From positions 700,219-764,218 of the forward strand of contig NZ_BMUT01000002.1 in assembly GCF_014650335.1 (NCBI RefSeq): DNA of 64,000 nucleotides, in the 5' to 3' direction. The notes below the pieces were generated by a model. The model searched no databases and was not told where the DNA came from. It was given only the letters and a program-made list of their open reading frames with translations. Position 1 is the first letter of the stretch. Every line of letters begins with the position of its first letter. Both the position numbers and the translations under genes were made by a program. Source of the stretch: Streptomyces hiroshimensis. Lineage in GTDB: Bacteria; Actinomycetota; Actinomycetes; Streptomycetales; Streptomycetaceae. Positions 1-8,841 of this stretch are shown here, one piece after another.

Positions 1-332
1 GGTTTCGGGAAGGGGCGGGGCTGGGGCATTTCCCTCCGCCGCAGCGGTGAGCAACCAACCGCGGCGCATCCCGGCGGTGCCGGACCCGCCCGGACCCGCC
101 CGGACCCGCCCGGACCCGCCCGGACCCGCCGGGACCCACCTGGCCCCCCGCCCCCGTACGGCACCCCCCGCCGGCAGGCGTAAGCGCACGGAACCGGCCC
201 CTCCAACCCGCGTTCACGCGCCCCCCGCCCCGCGTTCGGATCCCGTCAAACCGGAGAATCCCGGGGTTTTGGCCCCCATGGCGGCGGAAAACCTCGTGGC
301 GCGTTCGGTACGCCGCCGACTGAAGGGTCGCC
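1..332. other. Left-edge intergenic region
   Basis: No convincing gene is visible in this stretch. It holds a GC-rich start resembling the outer arm of the intergenic element at 17334-17564 (a GGGAAGGGGCGGG string), a short tandem repeat at 81-130, and the upstream region of the P450 gene. Apparent reading frames here are proline/arginine-rich shadows of the GC bias. Confidence 0.6.
81..130. repeat. Tandem decamer repeat, five copies
   Basis: Five exact head-to-tail copies of CGGACCCGCC, followed by a degenerate sixth (GGGACCCACC). It lies in non-coding DNA upstream of the P450 gene. It is most likely a slippage-prone simple repeat, with no spacer structure. Confidence 0.9.
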
Positions 333-1685
333 ATGCCCGCCACGTACGTGTCCGGAACCGCTCCCGGGGCCCTGCCGCTCGTAGGCCATGCCTGGCCGCT
401 GATGCGCAGGCCCCTCGACTTCCTCCGTTCCCTGCCCGCACACGGCGACCTGGTGGAGATCCGCCTGGGTTCCGTCCCGGCCTACGTCCCCTGCCATCCC
501 GGGCTCCTGCGGCAAGTGCTCTTCGACGACCGGACCTTCGACAAGGGAGGACCGTTCTTCACCCGGCTCCGCGACATCGTCGGCAACGGCCTGGGCAGCT
601 GCGAGCACCGTGACCACCGCCGGCAGCGGCGCCTGGTCCAGCCGTCCTTCCACCGCGCCCGCCTGGAGGGTTACGCGGCGGTGATGGCGGACGAGGCGGC
701 CCGGCTCTCCGCCTCCTGGCACGACGGCCTGGTCGTCGACGTCTTCCCCGCCATGTTCGGGCTCACCCTGCGCACCGTCACCCGCACCCTCTTCTCGGCC
801 CACCTCGCCGAGGACGACGTGGCCCGCCTGCAGGACTCCTTCGGCATCGCGCTCAGCGGCCTCTTCCGGCGGATGTTCGTCCCTGCGCCGGTGCAGCGCC
901 TGCCCCTGCCCGCCAACCGCCGCTACGAGAGGGCCCTCGCCGGCCTGCACGACACGGTGGACCGCCTCGTCGCCGCGTACCGGCGCGGCGGGCAGGACCA
1001 CGGCGACCTGCTGTCCACCCTGATCGCCGCCCGGGAGGACGACGGCCGCGGGGGACTGACCGACGCCGAGGTCCACGACCAGGTGATGACGATGGTCTTC
1101 GGCGGATCGGAGACCATGGCCGCGACCCTGACCTGGTCGCTGTACGCACTGGCCCGGCACCCGGAGGCGGCCCGCGACCTGCACGCCGAACTCGACGCCG
1201 TCCTGGGCGGGCGGGCCGTGACCCCCGCCGACCTCCCGCACCTGCCCCGCACCGGGCAGACCGTCACCGAATCGCTGCGCCTTTACCCGCCCGCATGGCT
1301 GTTCACCCGCGTCACCACGGCCCCGGTGGAGATGGCCGGCCGCCGGCTGCCGTCCGGCACCACGATGGTCGTCAGCCCCCCGGTCGTCCACCACAGCCCC
1401 GCCGTGCACCTGCGCCCGGGCGAGTTCCGCCCCGCCCGCTGGGCCGCGGAGCAGCCCGGCCGGCCGCCCCGCGAAGGCTTCGCGATCTTCGGCGCCGGCG
1501 CGCGCAAGTGCATCGGCGACGTCTACGCCATGACCGAGGCCACCCTCGCCCTGGCCACCCTCTGCCACCGCTGGCGGATGGACTTCGCGCCCGGAGCGGA
1601 CACCCGTCCGCCCGCCCTGGCCACCGTGCACTACCCCCGCCGGCTGCTGATGCGGCTCTCCGAGCGCAGGCGGGCCGCGGCCTGA
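333..1685 (+). CDS. Cytochrome P450, pentalenene-oxygenase/CYP170-like
   Basis: Soluble haem monooxygenase of 450 residues, full length for a bacterial P450. Visible family marks are the I-helix oxygen-binding motif GGSET at residues 257-261, the K-helix ESLR at 313-316, and the haem loop FGAGARKCIG with the thiolate Cys393. The N-terminal run (GALPLVGHAW, then HGDLVEIRLG and the HRRQRRLVQPSF block) resembles Streptomyces sesquiterpene-oxidising P450s such as PtlI and CYP170. No terpene synthase, ferredoxin or reductase gene lies nearby, so substrate and redox partner are unknown. The ATG at 333 is preceded by GAAGGG. Family assignment is firm; the terpene link is inference from resemblance. 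Confidence 0.88.
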   Translation: MPATYVSGTAPGALPLVGHAWPLMRRPLDFLRSLPAHGDLVEIRLGSVPAYVPCHPGLLRQVLFDDRTFDKGGPFFTRLRDIVGNGLGSCEHRDHRRQRRLVQPSFHRARLEGYAAVMADEAARLSASWHDGLVVDVFPAMFGLTLRTVTRTLFSAHLAEDDVARLQDSFGIALSGLFRRMFVPAPVQRLPLPANRRYERALAGLHDTVDRLVAAYRRGGQDHGDLLSTLIAAREDDGRGGLTDAEVHDQVMTMVFGGSETMAATLTWSLYALARHPEAARDLHAELDAVLGGRAVTPADLPHLPRTGQTVTESLRLYPPAWLFTRVTTAPVEMAGRRLPSGTTMVVSPPVVHHSPAVHLRPGEFRPARWAAEQPGRPPREGFAIFGAGARKCIGDVYAMTEATLALATLCHRWRMDFAPGADTRPPALATVHYPRRLLMRLSERRRAAA

Positions 1686-1917
1686 CGGGAGAGCGGCGGG
1701 CCCGACGGGGGAGCGAGGAGCCCGGCGGGAGAGCGAGGGGCGGCCCGGCCGTGCAGGGCGGGCAGGTCAGCAGGCAATATGGGGGGTGGGGAGTCCGGAC
1801 GTCGCATTCGGACTCGACGATGCAACGCACCCGACATCATGTGGTGGGATGCTCTATGCCCCCGGACGTGCCCCGCGGCTAGGGAAGGGGCGGCCTGACC
1901 AGCGAGGATGGGTAGCT
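1686..1917. other. Intergenic region upstream of glnA2
   Basis: The first part carries imperfect repeats of GGCGGGAGAGCG-like units just after the P450 stop. The rest presumably carries the glnA2 promoter and leader. The glnA2 frame stays open upstream to about 1786, but that stretch has no family similarity. Confidence 0.5.
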
Positions 1918-3279
1918 ATGGATAAGCAGCAGGAGTTCGTGCTCCGCACTCTGGAAGAGCGCGACATCCGCTTCGTGCGGCTGTGGTTCACCGATGTGCT
2001 GGGCTATCTGAAGTCCGTGGCCGTCGCTCCCGCCGAGCTTGAACAGGCCTTCGACGAGGGCATCGGCTTCGACGGCTCCGCGATCGAGGGCTTCGCGCGG
2101 GTCTACGAGTCCGACATGATCGCCAAGCCGGATCCGGGCACCTTCCAGATCCTGCCCTGGCGCGCGGAGGCCCCGGGCACCGCCCGGATGTTCTGCGACA
2201 TCCTCATGCCCGACGGCTCGCCCTCCTACGCGGACCCGCGCTACGTCCTCAAGCGCATCCTGGCCAAGACCTCCGACCTCGGCTTCACCTTCTACACCCA
2301 CCCCGAGATCGAGTTCTTCCTGCTCAAGGACAAGCCGGTGGACGGCACCCGCCCGGTGCCCGCCGACTCCTCCGGCTACTTCGACCACACCCCGCAGAAC
2401 GTGGGCATGGACTTCCGCCGCCAGGCCATCACCATGCTCGAATCCATGGGCATCTCGGTCGAGTTCAGCCACCACGAGGGCGCCCCGGGCCAGCAGGAGA
2501 TCGACCTGCGCTACGCCGACGCGCTCTCCACCGCCGACAACATCATGACCTTCCGGCTCGTGATGAAGCAGGTGGCGCTGGAGCAGGGTGTCCAGGCCAC
2601 GTTCATGCCCAAGCCGTTCTCCGAGTACCCCGGCTCCGGCATGCACACCCACCTCTCCCTCTTCGAGGGCGACCGCAACGCCTTCTACGAGTCCGGCGCC
2701 GAGTACCAGCTCTCCAAGGTCGGCCGCTCCTTCATCGCCGGCCTGCTCCGGCACGCCGCCGAGACCTCCGCCGTCACCAACCAGTGGGTCAACTCCTACA
2801 AGCGGATCTGGGGCGGCTCCCAGCGCACCGCCGGCGCCGGCGGCGAGGCCCCCTCGTACATCTGCTGGGGCCACAACAACCGCTCCGCGCTCATCCGCGT
2901 CCCCATGTACAAGCCCGGCAAGACGGGGTCGACGCGCGTCGAGGTCCGCTCCATCGACTCCGGCGCCAACCCCTACCTGACCTACGCGGTCCTGCTGGCC
3001 GCCGGCCTCAAGGGCATCGAGGAGGGCTACGAGCTCCCGGCCGGCGCCGACGACGACGTGTGGGCCCTGTCCGACTCCGAGCGCCGCGCCATGGGCATCG
3101 AGCCCCTGCCGCAGAACCTCGGCGAGGCCATCGAGCTGATGGAGCGCAGCGAGCTGGTCGCCGAGACCCTCGGCGAGCACGTCTTCGACTTCTTCCTGCG
3201 CAACAAGAAGCAGGAGTGGGAGGAGTACCGCTCGGAGGTCACGGCGTTCGAGCTGCGCAAGATGCTGCCGGTGCTCTGA
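1918..3279 (+). CDS. glnA2: Glutamine synthetase-like ligase GlnA2
   Basis: Class I glutamine-synthetase fold, 453 residues, ATP-dependent gamma-glutamyl ligase. Catalytic-domain marks are present (FDGSAIEGFARV, HPEIEFFL, KPFSEYPGSGMHTHLSL, NPYLTYAVLLAAGLKGIEEG). The tyrosine adenylylated in canonical GlnA (VYSQRNRS in the glnA of this window) is replaced: the aligned segment reads CWGHNNRS, so GlnE should not modify this protein at that site. The homologue next to glnE in S. coelicolor (SCO2241) has been described as a gamma-glutamylpolyamine synthetase rather than an ammonia-assimilating enzyme. The ATG at 1918 is chosen because homology begins there. The substrate here is inferred from synteny. 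Confidence 0.85.
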   Translation: MDKQQEFVLRTLEERDIRFVRLWFTDVLGYLKSVAVAPAELEQAFDEGIGFDGSAIEGFARVYESDMIAKPDPGTFQILPWRAEAPGTARMFCDILMPDGSPSYADPRYVLKRILAKTSDLGFTFYTHPEIEFFLLKDKPVDGTRPVPADSSGYFDHTPQNVGMDFRRQAITMLESMGISVEFSHHEGAPGQQEIDLRYADALSTADNIMTFRLVMKQVALEQGVQATFMPKPFSEYPGSGMHTHLSLFEGDRNAFYESGAEYQLSKVGRSFIAGLLRHAAETSAVTNQWVNSYKRIWGGSQRTAGAGGEAPSYICWGHNNRSALIRVPMYKPGKTGSTRVEVRSIDSGANPYLTYAVLLAAGLKGIEEGYELPAGADDDVWALSDSERRAMGIEPLPQNLGEAIELMERSELVAETLGEHVFDFFLRNKKQEWEEYRSEVTAFELRKMLPVL

Positions 3280-3287
3280 CGCGGAGA

Positions 3288-3308
3288 CGGGCGGCCCCGG
3301 GCCGCCCG
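3288..3308. terminator. Hairpin between convergent glnA2 and the NTPase gene
   Basis: A 9-bp GC-only stem (CGGGCGGCC / GGCCGCCCG) with a 3-nt loop sits 9 nt past the glnA2 stop, between convergent genes. There is no U-tract, which is common for Streptomyces terminators. Confidence 0.5.
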
Positions 3309-3341
3309 CCCCGCCCTGCCCCGCCGCGTTCGCCGCCGGCG

Positions 3342-5540
3342 CTAGCGCGGGCTGCCGCCGGACCTGCGGTCCTTGGCGTAGCCGAGCAGCCGCTGCGCGA
3401 TCTCCGCGGCGGCCGGGGTCTTCTCCAGGTCGCGCAGCTGGGACCGGGAGATGTTGAGCCGGGAGAACTCGCCGAAGTCCAGCAGGTACATGCTCTTGGT
3501 GGACAGGGACACGCACCCGATGTGCTGCAGGAAGTCCAGGACGTACCGGGCCCGCTGGTTGGTGCCGATCACCAGGTTGTCCATCATGGGCTGGTAGACG
3601 GCGGCCTCGCCGTTCTTGGCGTCCTTGAACCGCAGGACGATCCGGCGGAACTCCAGGTACAGCTGGTCGGTCTCCCAGGAGTCGTTGTCCTCGGTCCGCA
3701 CCTCGACCTTCCGCTGGTACTTCGACCAGGGGTAGGCCAGCTCGTCACTCATGATGATCAGGTCGTCGGCGTCCGCCTGCACCTTGACGTGGTCGCTCAC
3801 CAGCGCGCTGACGCGGAGGGTGACGGGCACCTCCTCCTCCCCGGGGAAGACGCGTACGTCGCTCGACGCGACCATCAGCTCCCCGCAGGAGACGGAGACG
3901 TGGGCGCCGAACTTGAAGGACCGCTGGTCGCCGCCGAGGATGACTTCCGGGACGTCCCAGATGTTCGCCCGGCTCAGCTCCCGGGGGAAGGTGACGCTCT
4001 TGGTGCCGGGGTGCGAGGCGAAGGCCAGCGGGCCGAGGATCACCTTGACGTCGGCACCGTCGGCATCGTTGGTCCCCTCAGTCCCGTCGGCCCGGGAGAC
4101 GGCGAAGGTGGCCAGCAGGCGGTCGCCCTCCCTGCCGACCGCGACGACGAGGTCGTCCTTGGCCTCGCACATGGACTTGAACGACTCGTAGAGGGCGCCG
4201 ATCTCCTCGGAGTGACAGGACGAGACGGCGGCCCCGGCGGCCCGGCCCAGGCTGTACGAGAAGTAGCCGTACATGGGCGAGTGCTTCCAGGCCGAGCTGA
4301 GGATCTGGGTCCGGATGGTCTGTGCGGCCGCACCGGAGGTGATGGGGCTGTTCAGGGACCGGGCCGTCACATAGTCCCGGAAGATCACGTTGAACCAGGC
4401 GTCGTTGCGCAGGAACGGGTGGTTGATCAGCTGCGCCTCGACGGACTCCTCGTAGGCGTCACGCATCCCCACCGGCAGGACGGCGGGCACCTCCAGCGGC
4501 AGGGCGAAGCCCTCGACGTAGTCGAGCAGGCGTGCGCACTGCTCCTCGGGGGAGTAGAGGTTGGGCAGCAGCGCCTCGCTGCCGTGCTGCCGGAAGCCGG
4601 GCGTCTCCTTGAACTGGGCGACGAATTTGCCCTGTTCCCGGTGGAGGAGCTTGTCGATGACCTCGGCCACGATGTTCCAGTGCGCGAAGTCGTCCCCCAC
4701 CGAGCTGGAGAGGTCCTTGGTGACCGTGGCGAAGTTGTCCACGGCCAGGTATTCGGCGACGACGTCGAGCACCGGGGCGTACCCCAGGAGATCGCGGACC
4801 GCGGCGTTCTCCCAGAGCTTCCCGGTCGGGTCGACGGCGGAGGCGAGCGTGGCGAAGAGCCGGTCCCGGGCCTCCTCGTAGGGCCGGATGTGCTTGTGGT
4901 GGGTGAATTCCTTGCCGAGCTTCCCGAACACCTGGCAGATGCGCCGGTCGAGGTAACTCTTGGCCTGGTCCTCGGTGAAGGGCTGGATCTCGTAATGGAG
5001 GTAGGGGAGCTTGTTCTCCGCGAACGTCTCCCGCAGGCCGCGGGAGCTCTCGGCCCGGGAGAACACGACGAACGAGGGGCCGCCGGTGACCTCGGCCGCC
5101 CGTTGGGTGAGGTCCAGGATGAAGGCCCGGAAGTTGGCCTGGCCCGACCTGACCTCCGCCTCGTCGAGCGCGTCGATGATCAGTGTCGCCTCGCCCGCCG
5201 TCACGGCGTCGAAGAAGTCGGCGGCCTCACGCATCCCCAGGGCGTCGCTGACCCGGCCGGACAGCGTCCCGCTGCCCACCTGCAGTGCCGCGAGGTCCTG
5301 GATCGGCGCGCGCAGGACATGGCTCATGTACTGCGCCGCCGTGCTCTTCCCCACTGCGGCGGGAGCCGTGATGAGGAGCACCGAAGGTTCAAGGGCTCCG
5401 CGCGGTTCGATCAGCCGGACCTCGGGAATCTCGTAGTCGGGGTTCTCCGTGCGGACCTCGCGTAATCCGGCGTCGGTGCGCTTGAGCCCGCACCACTGGG
5501 ACTGCGTGCCGAGATAGGAACAGAGATCCGACAGGAGCAT
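3342..5540 (-). CDS. Orphan STAND/NACHT-like P-loop NTPase
   Basis: Protein of 732 residues with a Walker A motif APAAVGKST at residues 59-67 and a STAND-type Walker B LIIDALDEAE at 120-129, followed by a FVVFSRAE strand typical of sensor 1. The remaining ~500 residues show no catalytic motif or repeat I recognise. There is no signal peptide or obvious membrane helix. ATG at 5540 is preceded by GGAAGGG. It is single-gene, convergent with glnA2 and divergent from glnE, so it sits as an insertion between two core nitrogen genes. STAND NTPases are signal-sensing switches, and many bacterial ones act in phage defence; that role here is inference. Confidence is high for the NTPase call and low for function. 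Confidence 0.75.
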   Translation of the reverse strand: MLLSDLCSYLGTQSQWCGLKRTDAGLREVRTENPDYEIPEVRLIEPRGALEPSVLLITAPAAVGKSTAAQYMSHVLRAPIQDLAALQVGSGTLSGRVSDALGMREAADFFDAVTAGEATLIIDALDEAEVRSGQANFRAFILDLTQRAAEVTGGPSFVVFSRAESSRGLRETFAENKLPYLHYEIQPFTEDQAKSYLDRRICQVFGKLGKEFTHHKHIRPYEEARDRLFATLASAVDPTGKLWENAAVRDLLGYAPVLDVVAEYLAVDNFATVTKDLSSSVGDDFAHWNIVAEVIDKLLHREQGKFVAQFKETPGFRQHGSEALLPNLYSPEEQCARLLDYVEGFALPLEVPAVLPVGMRDAYEESVEAQLINHPFLRNDAWFNVIFRDYVTARSLNSPITSGAAAQTIRTQILSSAWKHSPMYGYFSYSLGRAAGAAVSSCHSEEIGALYESFKSMCEAKDDLVVAVGREGDRLLATFAVSRADGTEGTNDADGADVKVILGPLAFASHPGTKSVTFPRELSRANIWDVPEVILGGDQRSFKFGAHVSVSCGELMVASSDVRVFPGEEEVPVTLRVSALVSDHVKVQADADDLIIMSDELAYPWSKYQRKVEVRTEDNDSWETDQLYLEFRRIVLRFKDAKNGEAAVYQPMMDNLVIGTNQRARYVLDFLQHIGCVSLSTKSMYLLDFGEFSRLNISRSQLRDLEKTPAAAEIAQRLLGYAKDRRSGGSPR

Positions 5541-5729
5541 GACGAGCGCCCTTCCGCAGGGGTGATCTGTGTGCGGATATGGACAGCACTCCGGAGGCGG
5601 GCAGGGGCCGGGAAAGCGATATGAGCGTTTGATCCGGTGCGGCCGGTCCCGGCCCGGCCGGGCGCCCGCCTGCCGCAGGTCCTAAGCTCTGCAGAGGGCC
5701 GGTCGGCATAGGGGACAGGAGGCGGTGGC

Positions 5730-8700
5730 ATGTCCGCACCGCAGGGGCGCCGCAGCAGCGGGTACACCCGGCTGCTGAAGTTCGGCTTCACCGACCCGGC
5801 GGCCGCCGAGCGGCGGCTGGAGACTCCGGCGCTCGCGGCGAGACGCACCGACCCCGTCCTGCTCGACGCCCTCGGCGCCACCGCCGATCCCGACCTCGCG
5901 CTGCACGGCCTCCTGCGGCTCGCCGAGGCGCTGGACGCCCGGGACGGCGGCGACCGGCAGGCCCTGATGGACACGCTCGTCACCGCCAAGCCGCTGCGCG
6001 ACCGGCTGCTCGGCGTGCTCGGCGCCTCCGAGGCGCTCGGCGACCACCTCGCCCGCCACCCCGGCGACTGGCACGCGCTCGTCGCCTACGAGGCGGCCGA
6101 CCTCAACCCCGGCGTCCCCGAGTTCGAGAAGGCGCTCGCCGACGGCGTGCACGGCGGGCGGGAGGCCGGGCTGGGCGCGGCCGACGCCCTGCGCGCCGCC
6201 TACCGCCGCTGCCTGCTGACCATCGCCGCGCGGGACGTGTGCGGCACCACCGACGTGGCCCAGACCGCCGCCGAGCTCGCCGACCTGGCCACCGCCACCC
6301 TGCGCGCCGCCCTCGCCATCGCCGCCGAGGAGCAGCCCGAGGACGAGGCGGCCTGCAAGCTCGCGGTCATCGGCATGGGCAAGTGCGGGGGCGGCGAGCT
6401 CAATTACGTCTCGGACGTGGACGTCGTCTTCGTGGCGGAGGCGAAGGACGGGACGGGCGAGGGCCCCGCCCTGCAGGCCGCCACGCGGCTGGCCTCCCGG
6501 ATGATGCGCGTCTGCTCCGACGTCACGCCCGAGGGCACCATCTGGCCCGTGGACGCCAACCTGCGGCCGGAGGGCCGCAACGGCCCCCTCGTGCGCACCC
6601 TCTCCAGCCACCTCGCCTACTACCAACGCTGGGCCAAGACCTGGGAGTTCCAGGCCCTGCTCAAGGCCCGCCCGGTCGCCGGGGACCTCGCCCTGGGCCG
6701 GGCCTACGTGGACGCCGTCTCCCCCCTGGTGTGGCAGGCCGCCGAGCGCGAGAACTTCGTGCCCGACGTGCAGCAGATGCGCCGCCGCGTCATCGCCTCC
6801 ATCCCGGCCGGCCAGGTCGACCGCGAGCTCAAGCTGGGCCCGGGCGGCCTGCGCGACGTCGAGTTCGCCGTGCAGCTGCTGCAGCTCGTCCACGGCCGCG
6901 GCGATGCCACGCTGCGCGCCTCCGGCACCCTCGACGCCCTGACGAACCTGGCCGCAGGCGGCTACGTGGGCCGCTCCGACGCCGCCGCGCTCGACGCCGC
7001 CTACCGCTTCCTGCGCACCATGGAACACCACATCCAGCTCCACCGCCTGCGCCGCACCCACCTGATGCCGGAGGCGGAGGCCGACCAGCGGCGCCTCGGC
7101 CGCTCCCTGGCCCGCGTCCTGCAGTGGCCGCCCGGTACGGAGCCGGTCGACGGGCTCGGCCGCGAGTGGAAGCGGCACGCGCGCGAGGTGCGCCGCCTGC
7201 ACGAGAAGCTCTTCTACCGGCCGCTGCTGGACGCCGTCGCCCAGCTGGAGCCGGGCGAGATCCGGCTCAGCGCGAAAGAGGCCGGAAACCGCCTGCAGGC
7301 CCTCGGCTACGCCGACCCCGCCGCCGCCCTGCGCCACCTGGAGGCGCTCGCCTCGGGCGTCTCCCGCAAGGCCGCCATCCAGCGCACCCTGCTGCCCGTC
7401 CTGCTCGGCTGGTTCGCCGACTCCGCCGACCCCGACGCCGGCCTGCTCAACTTCCACAAGGTCTCCGACGCCCTCGGCCGCACCCCCTGGTACCTGCGGC
7501 TGCTGCGCGACGAGGGCGCCGCCGCCGAGAACCTCGCGCGCGTGCTCTCCGCCGGCCGCCTCGCCCCCGACCTGCTGCTGCGCGCCCCCGAGGCCGTGGC
7601 CCTGCTCGGCGACCCCGAGGGGCTGCGCCCGCGCGACCGGGAGGCCCTCGAACAGGAGACGCTGGCGGCGGTCAACCGCTCCGAGGGCGCCGAGGCCGCG
7701 ATCGTCGCCGTCCGCGGCGTCCGCCGCCGCGAGCTGTTCCGTACCGCCGCGGCGGACATCATCGGGGCGTACGGGCGCAACGGCTCCCAGGCCGCCCGGG
7801 AGGAGGCCGCCGCCGCGCGCGACCCCCACGTGCGCGTGGACGCCGCCGGCGACGCCGTCTCCGACCTCAACGCCGCGGCCGTCGCGGGCGCCCTGCGCGC
7901 CGCCGTGCGCGCCGAGTGGGGCGACACCCTGCCCACGCGCTTCGCCGTCATCGGCATGGGCCGCTTCGGCGGCCACGAGCAGGGCTACGGCTCCGACGCC
8001 GACGTGCTCTTCGTGCACGAGCCGCGCGAAGGCGTCTCCGACGAGGACGCGGCCAAGGCGGCCGCCGCCGTCGCGGGCGAGATGCGACGCCTCCTCCAAC
8101 TTCCCACGACCGATCCGCCCCTGCACATCGACGCCGACCTGCGGCCCGAGGGCAAGTCGGGCCCCATCGTGCGCAGCCTCGCCTCGTACGCCGCCTACTA
8201 CCGGCGCTGGTCGCTGGTGTGGGAGAGCCAGGCGCTGCTGCGCGCCAAGCCGGTCGCGGGCGACGCCGAGCTGGGGCGGCGGTTCATCGACCTGATCGAC
8301 CCGCTGCGCTATCCCGCCGAGGGCCTCGGCGAGGACGCCGTGCGCGAGATCCGGCGGCTCAAGGCGCGCATGGAGAGCGAGCGCCTGCCGCGCGGCGCGG
8401 ACCCGGCGACCCACACCAAGCTCGGGCGCGGCGGACTGTCGGACGTGGAGTGGACCGTACAGCTGCTGCAGCTGCGGCACGCCTGGGCGGAGCCCGGGCT
8501 GCGCACGACCCGTACCCGCGAGGCGCTCGCCGCGGCCTGTGCCGCCGGGCTGCTGAGCGCGGAGGCCGCGGCCATACTGGACGATGCGTGGGTTCTCGCG
8601 ACGAGCGTGCGCAATGCGGTCATGCTCGTGCGCGGCCGGTCCGGGGACACCTTCCCCACGGAGCCGCGCGAGCTCGCGGCCGTGGGCCGCTACCTCGGCT

Positions 8701-8795
8701 ACGAGCCGGGCCACGTGGGGGACATGCTCGACGACTACCGGCGGACGACGCGGCGGGCCCGCGCCGTCGTGGACGAGCTGTTCTACGGGGCGTGA
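5730..8795 (+). CDS. glnE: Bifunctional glutamine synthetase adenylyltransferase/deadenylylase
   Basis: GlnE adenylylates and deadenylylates GlnA at one tyrosine to tune ammonia assimilation. The 1021-residue protein has the two-fold family architecture. The N-terminal nucleotidyltransferase half shows GMGKCGGGELNYVSDVDVVF near residues 215-234. The C-terminal half shows GMGRFGGHEQGYGSDADVLF near 746-765. Each is followed by a DANLRPEGRNG / DADLRPEGKSG block and a GPGGLRDVEFAVQLLQL / GRGGLSDVEWTVQLLQL block. ATG at 5730 follows the strong site GACAGGAGG. It stands alone, next to glnA2, while its canonical substrate GlnA lies at 54816-56225. Confidence 0.96.
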   Translation: MSAPQGRRSSGYTRLLKFGFTDPAAAERRLETPALAARRTDPVLLDALGATADPDLALHGLLRLAEALDARDGGDRQALMDTLVTAKPLRDRLLGVLGASEALGDHLARHPGDWHALVAYEAADLNPGVPEFEKALADGVHGGREAGLGAADALRAAYRRCLLTIAARDVCGTTDVAQTAAELADLATATLRAALAIAAEEQPEDEAACKLAVIGMGKCGGGELNYVSDVDVVFVAEAKDGTGEGPALQAATRLASRMMRVCSDVTPEGTIWPVDANLRPEGRNGPLVRTLSSHLAYYQRWAKTWEFQALLKARPVAGDLALGRAYVDAVSPLVWQAAERENFVPDVQQMRRRVIASIPAGQVDRELKLGPGGLRDVEFAVQLLQLVHGRGDATLRASGTLDALTNLAAGGYVGRSDAAALDAAYRFLRTMEHHIQLHRLRRTHLMPEAEADQRRLGRSLARVLQWPPGTEPVDGLGREWKRHAREVRRLHEKLFYRPLLDAVAQLEPGEIRLSAKEAGNRLQALGYADPAAALRHLEALASGVSRKAAIQRTLLPVLLGWFADSADPDAGLLNFHKVSDALGRTPWYLRLLRDEGAAAENLARVLSAGRLAPDLLLRAPEAVALLGDPEGLRPRDREALEQETLAAVNRSEGAEAAIVAVRGVRRRELFRTAAADIIGAYGRNGSQAAREEAAAARDPHVRVDAAGDAVSDLNAAAVAGALRAAVRAEWGDTLPTRFAVIGMGRFGGHEQGYGSDADVLFVHEPREGVSDEDAAKAAAAVAGEMRRLLQLPTTDPPLHIDADLRPEGKSGPIVRSLASYAAYYRRWSLVWESQALLRAKPVAGDAELGRRFIDLIDPLRYPAEGLGEDAVREIRRLKARMESERLPRGADPATHTKLGRGGLSDVEWTVQLLQLRHAWAEPGLRTTRTREALAAACAAGLLSAEAAAILDDAWVLATSVRNAVMLVRGRSGDTFPTEPRELAAVGRYLGYEPGHVGDMLDDYRRTTRRARAVVDELFYGA

Positions 8796-8841
8796 GCCGG
8801 GACGGGAATCGGGGCTTGAGCCGCGGCCGGAGCCGCGCTCG

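Noticed and set aside
81..130. Decamer array as a CRISPR array
   Set aside because: Copies are directly adjacent with no spacers and no cas genes are nearby.
333..1685. Terpene biosynthetic cluster around the P450
   Set aside because: No terpene synthase, prenyltransferase or other biosynthetic gene lies in the first 5 kb; only the P450 itself resembles terpene oxidases.
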